Below, piece after piece: positions 1 to 8,290 of a DNA stretch of 64,000 bases. A program made the position numbers and the translations under genes. The notes beneath the pieces are model-generated. The model searched no databases. It saw only the letters and a program-made list of their open reading frames with translations, and was not told where the DNA came from. Source of the stretch: Betaproteobacteria bacterium (lineage in GTDB: Bacteria > Pseudomonadota > Gammaproteobacteria > Burkholderiales > Casimicrobiaceae); assembly GCA_013298145.1 (NCBI GenBank), contig JAAFJO010000002.1:620001-684000 (forward strand), given 5' to 3'. Numbering within the stretch: the stretch's first letter is position 1; every line of letters starts with the position of its first letter.

Positions 1-13
1 GCGGTGTCTGCAG

Positions 14-931
14 CTATCGCTTTGCTGGGATGGTGATTGACACGCTTGTACCTGGACTGGCATCCGTGATTTCCATGGATGCCGCGCCGTCGTAGAGCAC
101 TTTCAGCCGTTCGCGCAAATTGGTGAGTCCTACACCGGTGCCTGCGCTGTCTGCGTTCGCGCCAAAGCCAAGCCCGTTGTCCGCGATTACAAATTGGATT
201 TGCGAACCGCCGCCCAAACCTCGCGCGTGGATCGAGATGTGGCCGCCGTCCTCTTTCGGCTCAAGGCCGTGTTTGATGGCGTTCTCAACCACGGGCTGCA
301 GCAACATTGGCGGTAGCGCATGGCGATCTAGCGAAGCGTCGATATCAATTGCGAAGGTGAGTCGCTCCGCCATGCGAATCTTGATGAGTTCGAGGTAGTG
401 GCGTACGAGATCAATTTCTTGCTTTACCGTACCCTCTTGTGAACGTGATGCTGTCAGGGATTGCCGCAAGTAGGCAATGAAGTTATCCATCATCAAATTG
501 GCGCGATCAGGTGATTTTGCGATCAGACTCTGAATGTTGGCGAGTGTGTTGAACAGAAAATGAGGCTCGATCTGCGCTTGTAGCATCCGCATCTGGGCTT
601 GTACGAGCTGCTTTTCGCTCGAAACGACTTTCAGCTGTTCGTTGGCCATCAGTTCCGCTATTTTTTTCTCTTCCCATGCGGTGCCGAAAAACGTGCCGTC
701 GGCGAACACGGTGAGCCCGTGAATCGTGAGCCCCAAGCCCCAACCGACTGTTGCCCACTGCGCCCACCATGGGCCTGGCGAAAAAATGTTGATTAGCCAA
801 AGGACAGGGATCACCACGCAATACGCCACGACGTTCATGTAGAACTCGCGAATTTCCTTCGCTTTCTTGCGCGCACGGCGCAGCGCGACGTCGTAGCTCG
901 TGAGTGGAGTAGAGGAGGTGGCGGCGTTCAT
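14..931 (-). CDS. LytS/YehU-type sensor histidine kinase with N-terminal 2TM domain
   Basis: A 305-residue membrane histidine kinase. The N-terminus (about residues 12-95) is a 2TM domain: a basic helix, two hydrophobic segments around 33-50 and 58-76, and the ending AWEEKKIAELM. It is followed by a His_kinase domain with the phospho-acceptor motif QIEPHFLFNT (His about 124), the N box PVVENAIKHG (Asn about 216) and the G box DNGLGFG (about 251). This is the layout of kinases that signal to LytTR response regulators. The start overlaps the stop of the upstream 2TM gene by 4 bases (ATGA type), so the genes are translationally coupled. A partner response regulator would lie left of base 14 and is not visible. 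The family is clear; the signal sensed is unknown. Confidence 0.9.
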   Translation of the reverse strand: MNAATSSTPLTSYDVALRRARKKAKEIREFYMNVVAYCVVIPVLWLINIFSPGPWWAQWATVGWGLGLTIHGLTVFADGTFFGTAWEEKKIAELMANEQLKVVSSEKQLVQAQMRMLQAQIEPHFLFNTLANIQSLIAKSPDRANLMMDNFIAYLRQSLTASRSQEGTVKQEIDLVRHYLELIKIRMAERLTFAIDIDASLDRHALPPMLLQPVVENAIKHGLEPKEDGGHISIHARGLGGGSQIQFVIADNGLGFGANADSAGTGVGLTNLRERLKVLYDGAASMEITDASPGTSVSITIPAKR

Positions 932-1284
932 CGTACGTTGACCTCTTCCTCATGCTTCATGAGTTCACGAACTTTTTTCTCTTCCCAATCAAGCGACAGG
1001 AAGGGTACTTTTGGCAGGCGACTCATCGCAACCGATAGGCCATGTGTGAAAACTCCGATACCCCACGCAGCGGTGACGATGAATGCCCACCACCGCTCAG
1101 TGCGCATAAAGCCGATATCCCGAATTTGCCAAAGATTGATCGCCCACAAAAGCGTGCAAACGACGAGATAGAAAAGCAAATGCCGGAAAAATTCCGCCTG
1201 CCGTTCAACCCGCCGGCGGATGACAAGTTCGCGAATTCGGCGTTCTGCAGCTGAAGGAGCAACTGGATTGATGATGGGCCTCAT
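928..1284 (-). CDS. small stand-alone 2TM-domain protein
   Basis: 118 residues. It starts with a charged, arginine-rich helix (about 14-30), then two membrane segments (about 35-55 and 67-88), then the motif LDWEEKKVRELMKHEE. That is the same architecture as the N-terminus of the kinase that follows it, without a kinase domain. The ATG at 1284 was chosen because residues upstream of it in the same frame do not resemble the family. The gene overlaps the kinase start by 4 bases and lies 11 bases after the other 2TM gene. I infer a membrane partner or modulator of the kinase; no enzymatic function is visible. Confidence 0.8.
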   Translation of the reverse strand: MRPIINPVAPSAAERRIRELVIRRRVERQAEFFRHLLFYLVVCTLLWAINLWQIRDIGFMRTERWWAFIVTAAWGIGVFTHGLSVAMSRLPKVPFLSLDWEEKKVRELMKHEEEVNVR

Positions 1285-1295
1285 GATCTTGTCAA

Positions 1296-1616
1296 TCAGC
1301 GGTCGGCTGGATTTTTGTCGAGCAGTTCGCGAACTTTTTTCTCTTCCCAGTCGAGAGAAAAGAACCCGTATCTCGGCAATACGCTCAATCCGTGTACGAG
1401 CACTGCGAAACCCCAGCCGACTGTCGGCCAAATCTGCCACCACTGCCACCATGCAGCAGGCGTTTTTTTCATGAGAACCATACTGCCGATCCAAATGACC
1501 GACATGATGAGCACATACATCGTTAGATGCCGATAAAACTCTGCGAGTCGCTTCACGCGGCGGCGAATGTAGATCTCGCGCTCGCTCATGCCGGGGAGGA
1601 TGACTTCTTCGTCCAT
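1296..1616 (-). CDS. small stand-alone 2TM-domain protein (second paralogue)
   Basis: 106 residues, a paralogue of the next gene and of the kinase N-terminus. It has a basic helix (REIYIRRRVKRLAEFYRH), two hydrophobic segments (about 31-50 and 62-80), then LDWEEKKVRELLDKN. The ATG at 1616 places the start just before the acidic MDEE leader; the frame stays open further upstream, but that extension looks non-coding. It is the first gene of a three-gene unit (2TM, 2TM, 2TM-kinase). Its function is probably tied to the kinase, but this is inference. Confidence 0.75.
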   Translation of the reverse strand: MDEEVILPGMSEREIYIRRRVKRLAEFYRHLTMYVLIMSVIWIGSMVLMKKTPAAWWQWWQIWPTVGWGFAVLVHGLSVLPRYGFFSLDWEEKKVRELLDKNPADR

Positions 1617-1812
1617 AGTGCTTAATTCGATGTGTATCTGGAGTCGAAGTGTAGGACTCGCTAGGTAGCCCAAAAACGTCCGCGCGATGAAGTGGCCGTT
1701 CAGCGCCGCAAGCGGTTGCCGATTGACGCGAATGGTTGGAGCATTGACCCCGCCGTACGCAAGCTCGCGCATAAGCATATTGGAGGCACTCTGGTTGCGC
1801 CGATTCACTGAA

Positions 1813-1918
1813 GGAAACGCTGAACAAGTCGCTCGCGTCCGTCGCATCGGCGGGCATGGACTTCAAGAACGCTCAATCCGCCACGCGCCGAATCGCGGAG
1901 ATCGATTCAGCGTTTCGC
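1813..1918. repeat. MITE-like short element, copy A
   Basis: A 106-bp element in the 347-bp gap between the 2TM genes and the TSUP gene. The left end is GGAAACGCTGAACAAGTC (1813-1830). The right end (1901-1918), read on the other strand, is CGAAACGCTGAATCGATC, so the ends form imperfect terminal inverted repeats with 13 of 18 positions matching. The body shares the segment around CAATCCGCC (about 1874) with copies B and C. There is no coding capacity and no clear target-site duplication. The rest of the gap shows nothing recognisable. Confidence 0.65.
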
Positions 1919-1963
1919 TAGATTTATGCGACCGTATGGCGATGCCGGGTTAAAGTACGCGCT

Positions 1964-2698
1964 ATGAGTTGGATCGACTGGTGGCCGCTTGCCGTGTGTG
2001 CGTTCGCTGCAGGGCTAGTTCGCGGCTTTTCTGGCTTTGGCCTTTCCGCAGTGTTGGTGGCGAGTGGGGCTTTCTTCATGCCTCCAAAAACGCTCATTCC
2101 CTCAGCCCAAGCGCTAGAGGTCGTCGCCAGCATCTGGATGATTCCAAGCGTTTGGCGCGACGTTCACTGGAAATGGCTCACCCCCATGGCAATTGCTTAC
2201 GCCTTCGCAATTCCCTTGGGTGTGGCGGCGCTCGCGTATGCGCCTTCGGATGTGTTGCGAGTCGGCGGTTGCCTTGTTTTGCTGATCGCTTCGCTTTGCC
2301 TCCTTTTCAACGCAAGACCGAAGCTTCCCGATGGCTTTCCGCTTCGCTTTGGTACGGGGCTGGTGGCAGGCTTCATGGCTGGCGCATCGTCGCTAGGGGG
2401 GATGGTGGCCTCAACGATACTGTTCGCGGCATCAATCCCTGCCAAGCCGCTGCGTGCGACGCTCATCGTTTTGTTTTTTGGCAGCGCTATTTACTCGCTC
2501 TGTTGGGGGAGTTGGCATGGTGTGGTGACGAAGGCGACCTTTGTAAACGCGGCGTGGCTCGCTTTACCGCTGCTTCTAGGGATTGCGATCGGTTCGCGAG
2601 TTTTTCATGTTGTCGGCGAGGCACAATTTCGGAAAGCAGTCCTCTCCGTGCTCGCCATCTTGTCAATCGCGGGGATTGTGACCGCCGTCGTGCGCTAG
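1964..2698 (+). CDS. TSUP family permease (TauE/SafE-like)
   Basis: 244 residues and almost entirely hydrophobic, with about eight predicted membrane spans. It carries the family signature near the N-terminus (AGLVRGFSGFGLSAVL, about residues 17-32) and its repeat in the second half (GLVAGFMAGASSLGGM, about 130-145). TSUP proteins export or import sulfite, sulfoacetate or other organosulfur anions across the inner membrane. No sulfur-metabolism neighbour helps to fix the substrate. It stands alone: the next gene begins about 150 bp downstream and encodes an unrelated phosphatase. The ATG at 1964 fits the start of the first membrane segment. Confidence 0.85.
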   Translation: MSWIDWWPLAVCAFAAGLVRGFSGFGLSAVLVASGAFFMPPKTLIPSAQALEVVASIWMIPSVWRDVHWKWLTPMAIAYAFAIPLGVAALAYAPSDVLRVGGCLVLLIASLCLLFNARPKLPDGFPLRFGTGLVAGFMAGASSLGGMVASTILFAASIPAKPLRATLIVLFFGSAIYSLCWGSWHGVVTKATFVNAAWLALPLLLGIAIGSRVFHVVGEAQFRKAVLSVLAILSIAGIVTAVVR

Positions 2699-2849
2699 GT
2701 ATGCAAAGATGCCGCGCCACGCCTTTCGCTGCGTCAGCAGTTGCTCCACTTATCGAGACGAATGACTTTCGCTTTTTCGAGTCTCCCTTTTCATCGCAAG
2801 CCTTTGTTAAATGGATCGCAGCGAACCGGCCCCACCTCTTTCAATACCT

Positions 2850-3479
2850 ATGAATATCGTTTTCGACTTCGGTAATGTGTTGCTTGAATGGAATCCTGCG
2901 CTGTTGGCGCGCCAGCATTTCGCGAATGAACTCCCGGCGCACCACACGCCGGATTCGTTTGCCGCAGCGATGGTGGGAGATGACTGGATTGCGTATGACA
3001 ACGGGGATTACGACTTGTCGGAGCTTGCCCGTGCGCTCTCACCAAAGCTCGGATGTGACGAGGAGAGGTTTGCCGCTTTCGTTAGCCACATACCGCATGT
3101 TTTGCCGCCGCTTGAGTCGTCGATTGCGGCGATGAATGCGCTCTTCGATGCCCGAGACAGAGGTGCGAAGCTTCGCGTCTTCTATCTCTCAAATATGCCC
3201 GGCGAATTCGCCGACATTCTCGAGCGCCGGTTTGAATGGACAACGCGGTTTGATGGCGGCATTTTCTCGGCACGCGCGCGATTGTCGAAACCACATGCAG
3301 CGATCTTTGCCGCGCTTGAAGACGCGTACCAGCTAGTGCCTGAAAGCACACTATTTCTGGACGATTCCGCCGCAAACGTGGCCGCTGCCGCGTCACGCGG
3401 CTGGCGCACCGTGCAGGTAAAAAGCCAATCGGATGTGAGCGATGGACTTCGTGCGCACGGTATTCTTAACGTCGTTTAG
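2850..3479 (+). CDS. HAD-superfamily phosphatase (YihX-like, subfamily IA)
   Basis: 209 residues with all four HAD motifs. Motif I is VFDFGNVLLEW (nucleophile Asp6, with Gly at the usual second Asp position, as in YihX-type glucose-1-phosphate phosphatases). Motif II is YLSNMPG, motif III is the Lys in SKPHAAIF, and motif IV is FLDDSAANV. A helical cap lies between I and II (about residues 20-85). The ATG at 2850 puts motif I at the N-terminus as is usual; an in-frame ATG 39 bp upstream would add an unlikely proline-rich leader. The substrate cannot be read from the sequence; a sugar phosphate is the family default. Confidence 0.85.
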   Translation: MNIVFDFGNVLLEWNPALLARQHFANELPAHHTPDSFAAAMVGDDWIAYDNGDYDLSELARALSPKLGCDEERFAAFVSHIPHVLPPLESSIAAMNALFDARDRGAKLRVFYLSNMPGEFADILERRFEWTTRFDGGIFSARARLSKPHAAIFAALEDAYQLVPESTLFLDDSAANVAAAASRGWRTVQVKSQSDVSDGLRAHGILNVV

Positions 3480-3603
3480 AAAATAGCTATCGATTTTAAC
3501 GCTTTTTCGATTGAGGGCTCGCGCCAAATAAGGTTTGTAATCGAAAACGGTGCGAACGTGACGCTGGCCCGCAGCCAAAGGAGCGAATACGCTTAAAGCA
3601 GAT

Positions 3604-4590
3604 CTAGCTTTTGCGTGAATGAGCGTCTGTTCCATCGACGAGATACGCAGCGATGGCGTCAGTTAGTTTGCTCGCCTGTTTCACATTGTCTGGGTTTGAA
3701 ATCATCAGCGCAGAAACTAGCGCCTCAACGACGACCAGCGCTGCCGAAAGTCCGCTCGATAGAACGGGATGGTTTGCCGGAGCGAAAAGTAGGTAATCCG
3801 CGAGTTGTGCCAAGGGAGATGCAGGCGAATCAGTGATCGCTACGATCTTCGCGCCGCGCGTGCGAGCGTAGCTCGTGAGCCGAATTGCGTCGGTGGCATA
3901 GCGCGGGAACGAGAGCACGATCAACACATCGCGCTTTCCAATATTGAGCAACCGGCCCGCCGCAACTTCGGTGCCGCCAAACTCCACTACGTTAGTTAAG
4001 CGCGCGCAGAAGGGCTGTAAATCCAAGGCGAGGATTGAGGCGAGGTGGGAGGATAAGCCGAAGCCTAGCGTGTAGACCTCGTTTGCGCGTGAGATGAGGG
4101 ACACAATGGTTGTAAGCGCTTTTGGGTCCAGACTTTCAGCCGCACTTCGCACGTTGCCTACGCTTGCCTCTAGCCCACCTACGAGGACATTAGCGCCGCC
4201 CAATTTGCCTGAACTCGACTGAATGGATGAGCGCAACTTTTCAACCGGTTGAAGCATCCCTTGCAATGAATCAGCGGCCGCAGCACGCAGTTCGGCATAA
4301 CCTTCGAAGCTAGCCGCGCGCGCGAACCGCGACAGTGTTGCTGCCGAAACTCCCGTACGTGAGGCAAGCTCTTCGATACCGATTGCCGGGATACGAAGTG
4401 GATTTCGCAACAGATACTCGGCGATGACGCGGTTCGAGCGTGAGCCCGAATTTTGGAGATCGAGGAGGCGTTGCCCCAAAGGCGAGCGCGCGAAGGTGAG
4501 CTCGGGCGTGCCAACGGCGATGAGGTCAGTCGTGTGCTTCGCTTTTTCTGGCATGTCAATGTAGGCTTGTCGCAGGTAGGTGGAGAGCAT
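3604..4590 (-). CDS. MurR/RpiR-family transcriptional regulator
   Basis: 328 residues. The N-terminal helix-turn-helix of the RpiR type is visible at about 62-85 (IEELASRTGVSAATLSRFAR). The C-terminal SIS domain (about 145-290) includes VYTLGFGLSSHLASIL and the phosphosugar-domain strand RDVLIVLSFPRYA. It is transcribed divergently from the aot operon, so it is the likely local regulator. A 16-bp palindrome fitting TGNAAA-N4-TTTNCA lies in the divergent gap and recurs upstream of the TonB receptor. The effector is unknown: RpiR proteins usually sense sugar phosphates, so control of arginine or cyanophycin genes would be unusual. A second possible start is at 4554. Confidence 0.88.
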   Translation of the reverse strand: MLSTYLRQAYIDMPEKAKHTTDLIAVGTPELTFARSPLGQRLLDLQNSGSRSNRVIAEYLLRNPLRIPAIGIEELASRTGVSAATLSRFARAASFEGYAELRAAAADSLQGMLQPVEKLRSSIQSSSGKLGGANVLVGGLEASVGNVRSAAESLDPKALTTIVSLISRANEVYTLGFGLSSHLASILALDLQPFCARLTNVVEFGGTEVAAGRLLNIGKRDVLIVLSFPRYATDAIRLTSYARTRGAKIVAITDSPASPLAQLADYLLFAPANHPVLSSGLSAALVVVEALVSALMISNPDNVKQASKLTDAIAAYLVDGTDAHSRKS

Positions 4591-4649
4591 TGCTTCGTGG
4601 CGATGCTAGCGCAGCATCCCGAAAATGAAGCGTGAGAGCCGAATAAGAA

Positions 4650-4665
4650 TGAAAATATTTTTTCA
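4650..4665. promoter_or_regulatory. candidate RpiR operator upstream of aotJ
   Basis: A 16-bp near-perfect palindrome, TGAAAATATTTTTTCA, in the very AT-rich gap between the divergent rpiR and aotJ genes. It fits the pattern TGNAAA-N4-TTTNCA shared with the site at 9571-9586 upstream of the TonB receptor. Its position about 100 bp before aotJ and 60 bp before rpiR suits dual control. Binding is inferred. Confidence 0.5.
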
Positions 4666-4706
4666 ATGTAATAATTGTTGCAAATTCCTGTATATTGCCA
4701 TCAGCG

Positions 4707-4729
4707 GTTGAGAGTTCGTTACTCTCAAC
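4707..4729 (+). promoter_or_regulatory. hairpin in the aotJ leader
   Basis: A perfect 8-bp inverted repeat, GTTGAGAG and CTCTCAAC, with a 7-base loop, 35 bp before the aotJ start codon. It could be an operator or an RNA hairpin in the leader. It has no T-run, so it is not a classical terminator. Confidence 0.45.
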
Positions 4730-4764
4730 GCCAAAATCAATCCGCAGCTTATGAGGTCTCACGT

Positions 4765-5547
4765 ATGAAATTGATCGCTCGTCATCTTCTCTGTCTTGCT
4801 GCTGCGGCGATTAGTGTCGCGGCATTCGCACAGGCGCCGGAATGGAAAAAAATTCGTATCGGAGTGGAAGGAAACTACCCGCCCTTTTCACAAATCGCAC
4901 CCAGCGGTGAGCTGTCTGGCTTTGATATTGATGTCGCAAACGCGATTTGCGCGCAGCTGAAGGCTGATTGCACACTTGTAAAACAGGAATGGGATGGAAT
5001 GATTCCCGCGCTGAACGTAAAGAAGTTCGATGCGATTGTCGCTTCAATGACGATCAGCGATGAGCGTAAGAAGGCTGTCGACTTTTCAGATCCCTATTAC
5101 GATGTGCCGTCACGCTGGGTCGCCAAGGCAGGTGTGTTCAAAGACGCGACGCCAGACTCCCTCAAGGGGAAAAAAATCGCAGTCATTCGCAATAGTCCGC
5201 GCGCAAAGTTCGTAGCGGATAACTACAAAGGCAGCGAAACGCTTCTCGTCAACAAAGAGACGGATGTTTACATGGAGCTTGCTGCAGGGCGCGCCGATAT
5301 TGGTTTTGGATCGAGTGTTGTATCTGGAGAAGCATTCCTCAAAAAGCCCGAAGGTAAAGGCTTTGTGCAAGTGGGGCCCGCTGTGAATCTTGGCGGTGGC
5401 GCAGGCGTGGGGATTGCCGTTCGCAAGGGCGATGATGCGCTGCGGGAAAAAATCAACGGTGCGCTCAAGGCCATCATGGCAAACGGAACGTACAAGAAGC
5501 TAGCCGATAAGTATTTTGATTTCGACGTTTCGCCGAATCGAAAGTAA
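4765..5547 (+). CDS. aotJ: arginine/ornithine-type ABC transporter substrate-binding protein
   Basis: 260 residues. A signal peptide covers about 1-22 (MKLIARHLLCL, then ...AAFAQ). The mature protein opens with KIRIGVEGNYPPFS and continues with GFDIDVANAIC and DAIVASMTISDERKK, the standard type-3 solute-binding fold of the Lys/Arg/Orn/His family. The ATG at 4765 has a GAGG ribosome site 8 bases upstream. It is the first gene of a unit encoding two permeases, an AotO-like protein and an ATPase, the same order as aotJQMOP of Pseudomonas, where the system imports arginine and ornithine. Substrate is inferred from that synteny. A 212-bp gap with no evident gene separates it from the permease. Confidence 0.88.
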   Translation: MKLIARHLLCLAAAAISVAAFAQAPEWKKIRIGVEGNYPPFSQIAPSGELSGFDIDVANAICAQLKADCTLVKQEWDGMIPALNVKKFDAIVASMTISDERKKAVDFSDPYYDVPSRWVAKAGVFKDATPDSLKGKKIAVIRNSPRAKFVADNYKGSETLLVNKETDVYMELAAGRADIGFGSSVVSGEAFLKKPEGKGFVQVGPAVNLGGGAGVGIAVRKGDDALREKINGALKAIMANGTYKKLADKYFDFDVSPNRK

Positions 5548-5759
5548 TCGGATCAACTCACCAGATGATGTGGTGGCGATCAGATGTTGGCGTACTTCGA
5601 TGTCGCGGCGCTTGAACGCTTGCGCCGTGGCAGAAGAGCGAAGCCTCCTCGATCTGAGTGCGCGCTGCGTTTGGCATCTCATTTGTTCTACTGCGACGGG
5701 CGTACATTTTTCGTCGTCAGTCCTTCTTCCAGCTTAAGCACCTCGACGCGATTTCATTG

Positions 5760-6449
5760 ATGCTTCACGGATATCTTCCCGCCATCGTTGAGGGGCTGCT
5801 CACGTCGCTACAAGTAGCGGTGCTTTCGCTGGCAATCGCGTGCATCTTTGGGCTTGTTGGCGCTGCGGCGAAGCTCTCAAACTCGCGCGCTGCGCGTGTC
5901 GTCGTCGATGTGTACACAACGCTCATCCGCGGCATCCCCGAGCTCGCTCTCATGCTGATGGTGTTCTACGGCGGTCAGGCGCTGTTGAACTACTTAGTCA
6001 CTAAAGCGGGGGGCGACTACATCGAGGTTCCTGCCTTCACGGCAGGCGTACTCACCATTGGATTCGTGTTCGGCGCCTATATGACTGAAACCTTTCGAGG
6101 TGCAATCCTCGCCATCCCAAAAGGTCAGATGGAGGCAGCACTTTCCGTTGGGATGAGTCGTATCCAAGTGCTGCAGAGAATCACCTTGCCGCAAATGGTT
6201 CGCCACGCAATTCCCGGCTTTACCAACAACTGGCTCATCATGATCAAGGCGACGGCGTTGGTCTCCATTATCGGCTTGGATGACATGATGCAGCGCGCGG
6301 GTCTTGCTGCGGCAGCCACTCGCCAGCCGCTCGATTTTTATCTTGCAGTCGCCGCAATTTATTTGGCTATCACCACTGTATCGATCTTACTTTTGAGCCG
6401 CGTGGAGAAGCGCTTTTCTCTTGGTGTGAGGAAGGCGGAGTTCAAATGA
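5760..6449 (+). CDS. aotQ: amino-acid ABC transporter permease (AotQ/HisQ type)
   Basis: 229 residues with about five membrane helices. The permease EAA-type loop is visible at about 121-150 (FRGAILAIPKGQMEAALSVGMSRIQVLQRITLPQ), the contact site for the ATPase. The ATG at 5760 gives the expected start MLHGYLPAIVEGLLTSLQVA; it has no strong ribosome site, and the frame is open for another 34 codons upstream. The gene overlaps the second permease by 4 bases (ATGA), typical of paired HisQ/HisM-type subunits of polar amino-acid importers. Confidence 0.85.
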   Translation: MLHGYLPAIVEGLLTSLQVAVLSLAIACIFGLVGAAAKLSNSRAARVVVDVYTTLIRGIPELALMLMVFYGGQALLNYLVTKAGGDYIEVPAFTAGVLTIGFVFGAYMTETFRGAILAIPKGQMEAALSVGMSRIQVLQRITLPQMVRHAIPGFTNNWLIMIKATALVSIIGLDDMMQRAGLAAAATRQPLDFYLAVAAIYLAITTVSILLLSRVEKRFSLGVRKAEFK

Positions 6450-7171
6450 TTGATTGGTCAGTCGTCGTTGTTTCACTGCCAGATTTCTTTTCCGGACTCA
6501 AGGTCACGCTATTGTTGCTCGCGATCTCGCTGGCAACTGGTTTGCTGCTTTCTGTGCCACTGGCGGTCGCTCGCGTATCGTCAATTTTTTGGCTGGCAAA
6601 GCCCGTTTGGCTCTACACCTACGTGATCCGAGGAACCCCGCTACTGGTGCAGCTCTTCATCATTTATTACGGTTTCGCGCAGGTTGAATTCATCCGCGAG
6701 TCGGCCGCTTGGAACTTGTTTAAAGAGGCGTGGTTTTGCGCATGGCTTGCCTTTGCGATCAACACCACCGCCTACACCACAGAAATCATCGCGGGCGCGC
6801 TGCGCGCGACGCCCCACGGAGAAATCGAGGCGGCGAAAAGCCTCGGGATGTCGAGCTTTAATCTGTATCGTCGAATTCTGTTGCCAAGTGCACTACGTCG
6901 AGCGCTGCCCCAGTATTCAAACGAAGCAGTCGGCATGATGCATGCGACTGCGATTGCAAGCACCGTGACGCTCGTTGACCTCACCCGTGTTGCGCGAGAT
7001 GTTTACGCTAACCATCTTGCAACCGTCGAGGCCTTTGGCACTGTGGCGGTCTTCTATTTTGTTTTGACCTTCACACTGATCGGTGTGTTCCGGCTTGCTG
7101 AACGCCGCTGGTTAAAGCATCTGCGTCCTCAGACAGACGCCGCACCTGCAATCGCAGTAATCGCGAAATAG
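6446..7171 (+). CDS. aotM: amino-acid ABC transporter permease (AotM/HisM type)
   Basis: 241 residues, with hydrophobic helices and the EAA loop GALRATPHGEIEAAKSLGMS (about residues 113-132) followed by LYRRILLPSALRRALP. The N-terminal region VVVSLPDFFSGLKVTLLLLAI and YVIRGTPLLVQLFI are typical of His/Glu/Gln/Arg/opine permeases. It overlaps aotQ by 4 bases and is followed after 2 bases by the aotO start. It forms the membrane channel together with AotQ. Confidence 0.88.
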   Translation: MIDWSVVVVSLPDFFSGLKVTLLLLAISLATGLLLSVPLAVARVSSIFWLAKPVWLYTYVIRGTPLLVQLFIIYYGFAQVEFIRESAAWNLFKEAWFCAWLAFAINTTAYTTEIIAGALRATPHGEIEAAKSLGMSSFNLYRRILLPSALRRALPQYSNEAVGMMHATAIASTVTLVDLTRVARDVYANHLATVEAFGTVAVFYFVLTFTLIGVFRLAERRWLKHLRPQTDAAPAIAVIAK

Positions 7172-7173
7172 TT

Positions 7174-8289
7174 ATGCGTATTGAAAAAATAGAGTTGCCA
7201 TTCTCGACTTCCGGAACAAGCCGTTCACTTCAAGTGATGCGATTCGGGCGCGCTGATGCGCGTCCAAAGATTTACGTCCAGGCTTCGCTTCATGCCGATG
7301 AGATTCCCGGGATGCTCACCGCCGTCCGTTTGTGTAACCGACTCGCGGCGCTCGAGGCGGAAGGCAAGATACTGGGCGAGATCGTTGTCGTCCCTGTGGC
7401 TAATCCGATTGGCCTCGCGCAGTCCATTCAAGGCAGCGCGTTCGGTCGGTTTGCGCTTGCAGATGGCACCAACTTCAACCGTCATTTTGCAGAACTTAGT
7501 CTTCCTGCCGCTGAGCGCTTACGGGGGCGCTTGACCCACGACGCTGCCGAAAATCGCGAACTGATTCGCGAAGCGCTTCGGGCAAGCGTACAAGCGCTGC
7601 GGGCAACCGATGAGATCTCCGCATTGCGTCGCGAGTTGCTTCGACTTGCGATTGATGCTGACGTCGTGCTCGATTTGCACTGCGATAGTGAGGCCGTCAC
7701 CCATCTCTATACCAGCACGGCACATGCGTTACGCGCCGCTCCGCTTGCTGCGGCGCTGGGGGCGAAAGCATTACTCACCGCTGAGGTCTCTGGCGATCAT
7801 CCGTTTGATGAGGCAGTCTCTCGCACCTGGCTCGAGCTTGCGAGGATCTTCTCTGACTATCCGATCGCGCATTCGTGCTTCGCGACGACTGTTGAGTTGC
7901 GCGGTGATGTCGACGTCTCATACGCACTCGCAGATCACGACACTGCCGCCATTTTGTACTTCGCGACCCTCGAAGGTGCGATATCCATGGCGCTGCCCCC
8001 AGCTGAGCCTGACGCGGTATTCGCTACGCCGCTTGCAGGCGTTCTGCCGCTTAGCGCGCCGGTCGCCGGAATCGTAGTGTTCGAGTGCGCCGTGGGTGAT
8101 TGGATTAGGCGGGGTGAAATCGTTGCGCGCTTGGTCGACCCAATATCGCTTGACGAGACAGCACTGACGAGTGATATCGACGGCGTGCTCTTCGCGCGCA
8201 CTCGTACCCGATACGCCATTGCCGGTCAGCGCTTGGCCAAGATCGCGGGTCGCGATCCCATACGCAGTGGAAAACTCCTGAGTCCATGA
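7174..8289 (+). CDS. aotO: AotO-like M14-family zinc deacylase (succinylglutamate desuccinylase/aspartoacylase family)
   Basis: 371 residues. Zinc-ligand motifs of the AstE/AspA branch of M14 are present: HADE near residue 41 (His and Glu ligands) and VLDLHCD near 167 (third His ligand). The C-terminus (about 290-370) is a lipoyl-like beta domain (LSAPVAGIVVFECAVGDWIRRGE). It lies between the second permease and the ATPase, exactly where aotO sits in the Pseudomonas aotJQMOP operon. As known for the family, such enzymes remove acyl groups from amino acids or cleave N-acyl-aspartate. I infer a role on an arginine conjugate, possibly the beta-Asp-Arg released by the nearby cyanophycinase. The substrate is unproven. 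There is no signal peptide, so it is cytoplasmic. Confidence 0.8.
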   Translation: MRIEKIELPFSTSGTSRSLQVMRFGRADARPKIYVQASLHADEIPGMLTAVRLCNRLAALEAEGKILGEIVVVPVANPIGLAQSIQGSAFGRFALADGTNFNRHFAELSLPAAERLRGRLTHDAAENRELIREALRASVQALRATDEISALRRELLRLAIDADVVLDLHCDSEAVTHLYTSTAHALRAAPLAAALGAKALLTAEVSGDHPFDEAVSRTWLELARIFSDYPIAHSCFATTVELRGDVDVSYALADHDTAAILYFATLEGAISMALPPAEPDAVFATPLAGVLPLSAPVAGIVVFECAVGDWIRRGEIVARLVDPISLDETALTSDIDGVLFARTRTRYAIAGQRLAKIAGRDPIRSGKLLSP

Positions 8290-8290
8290 C

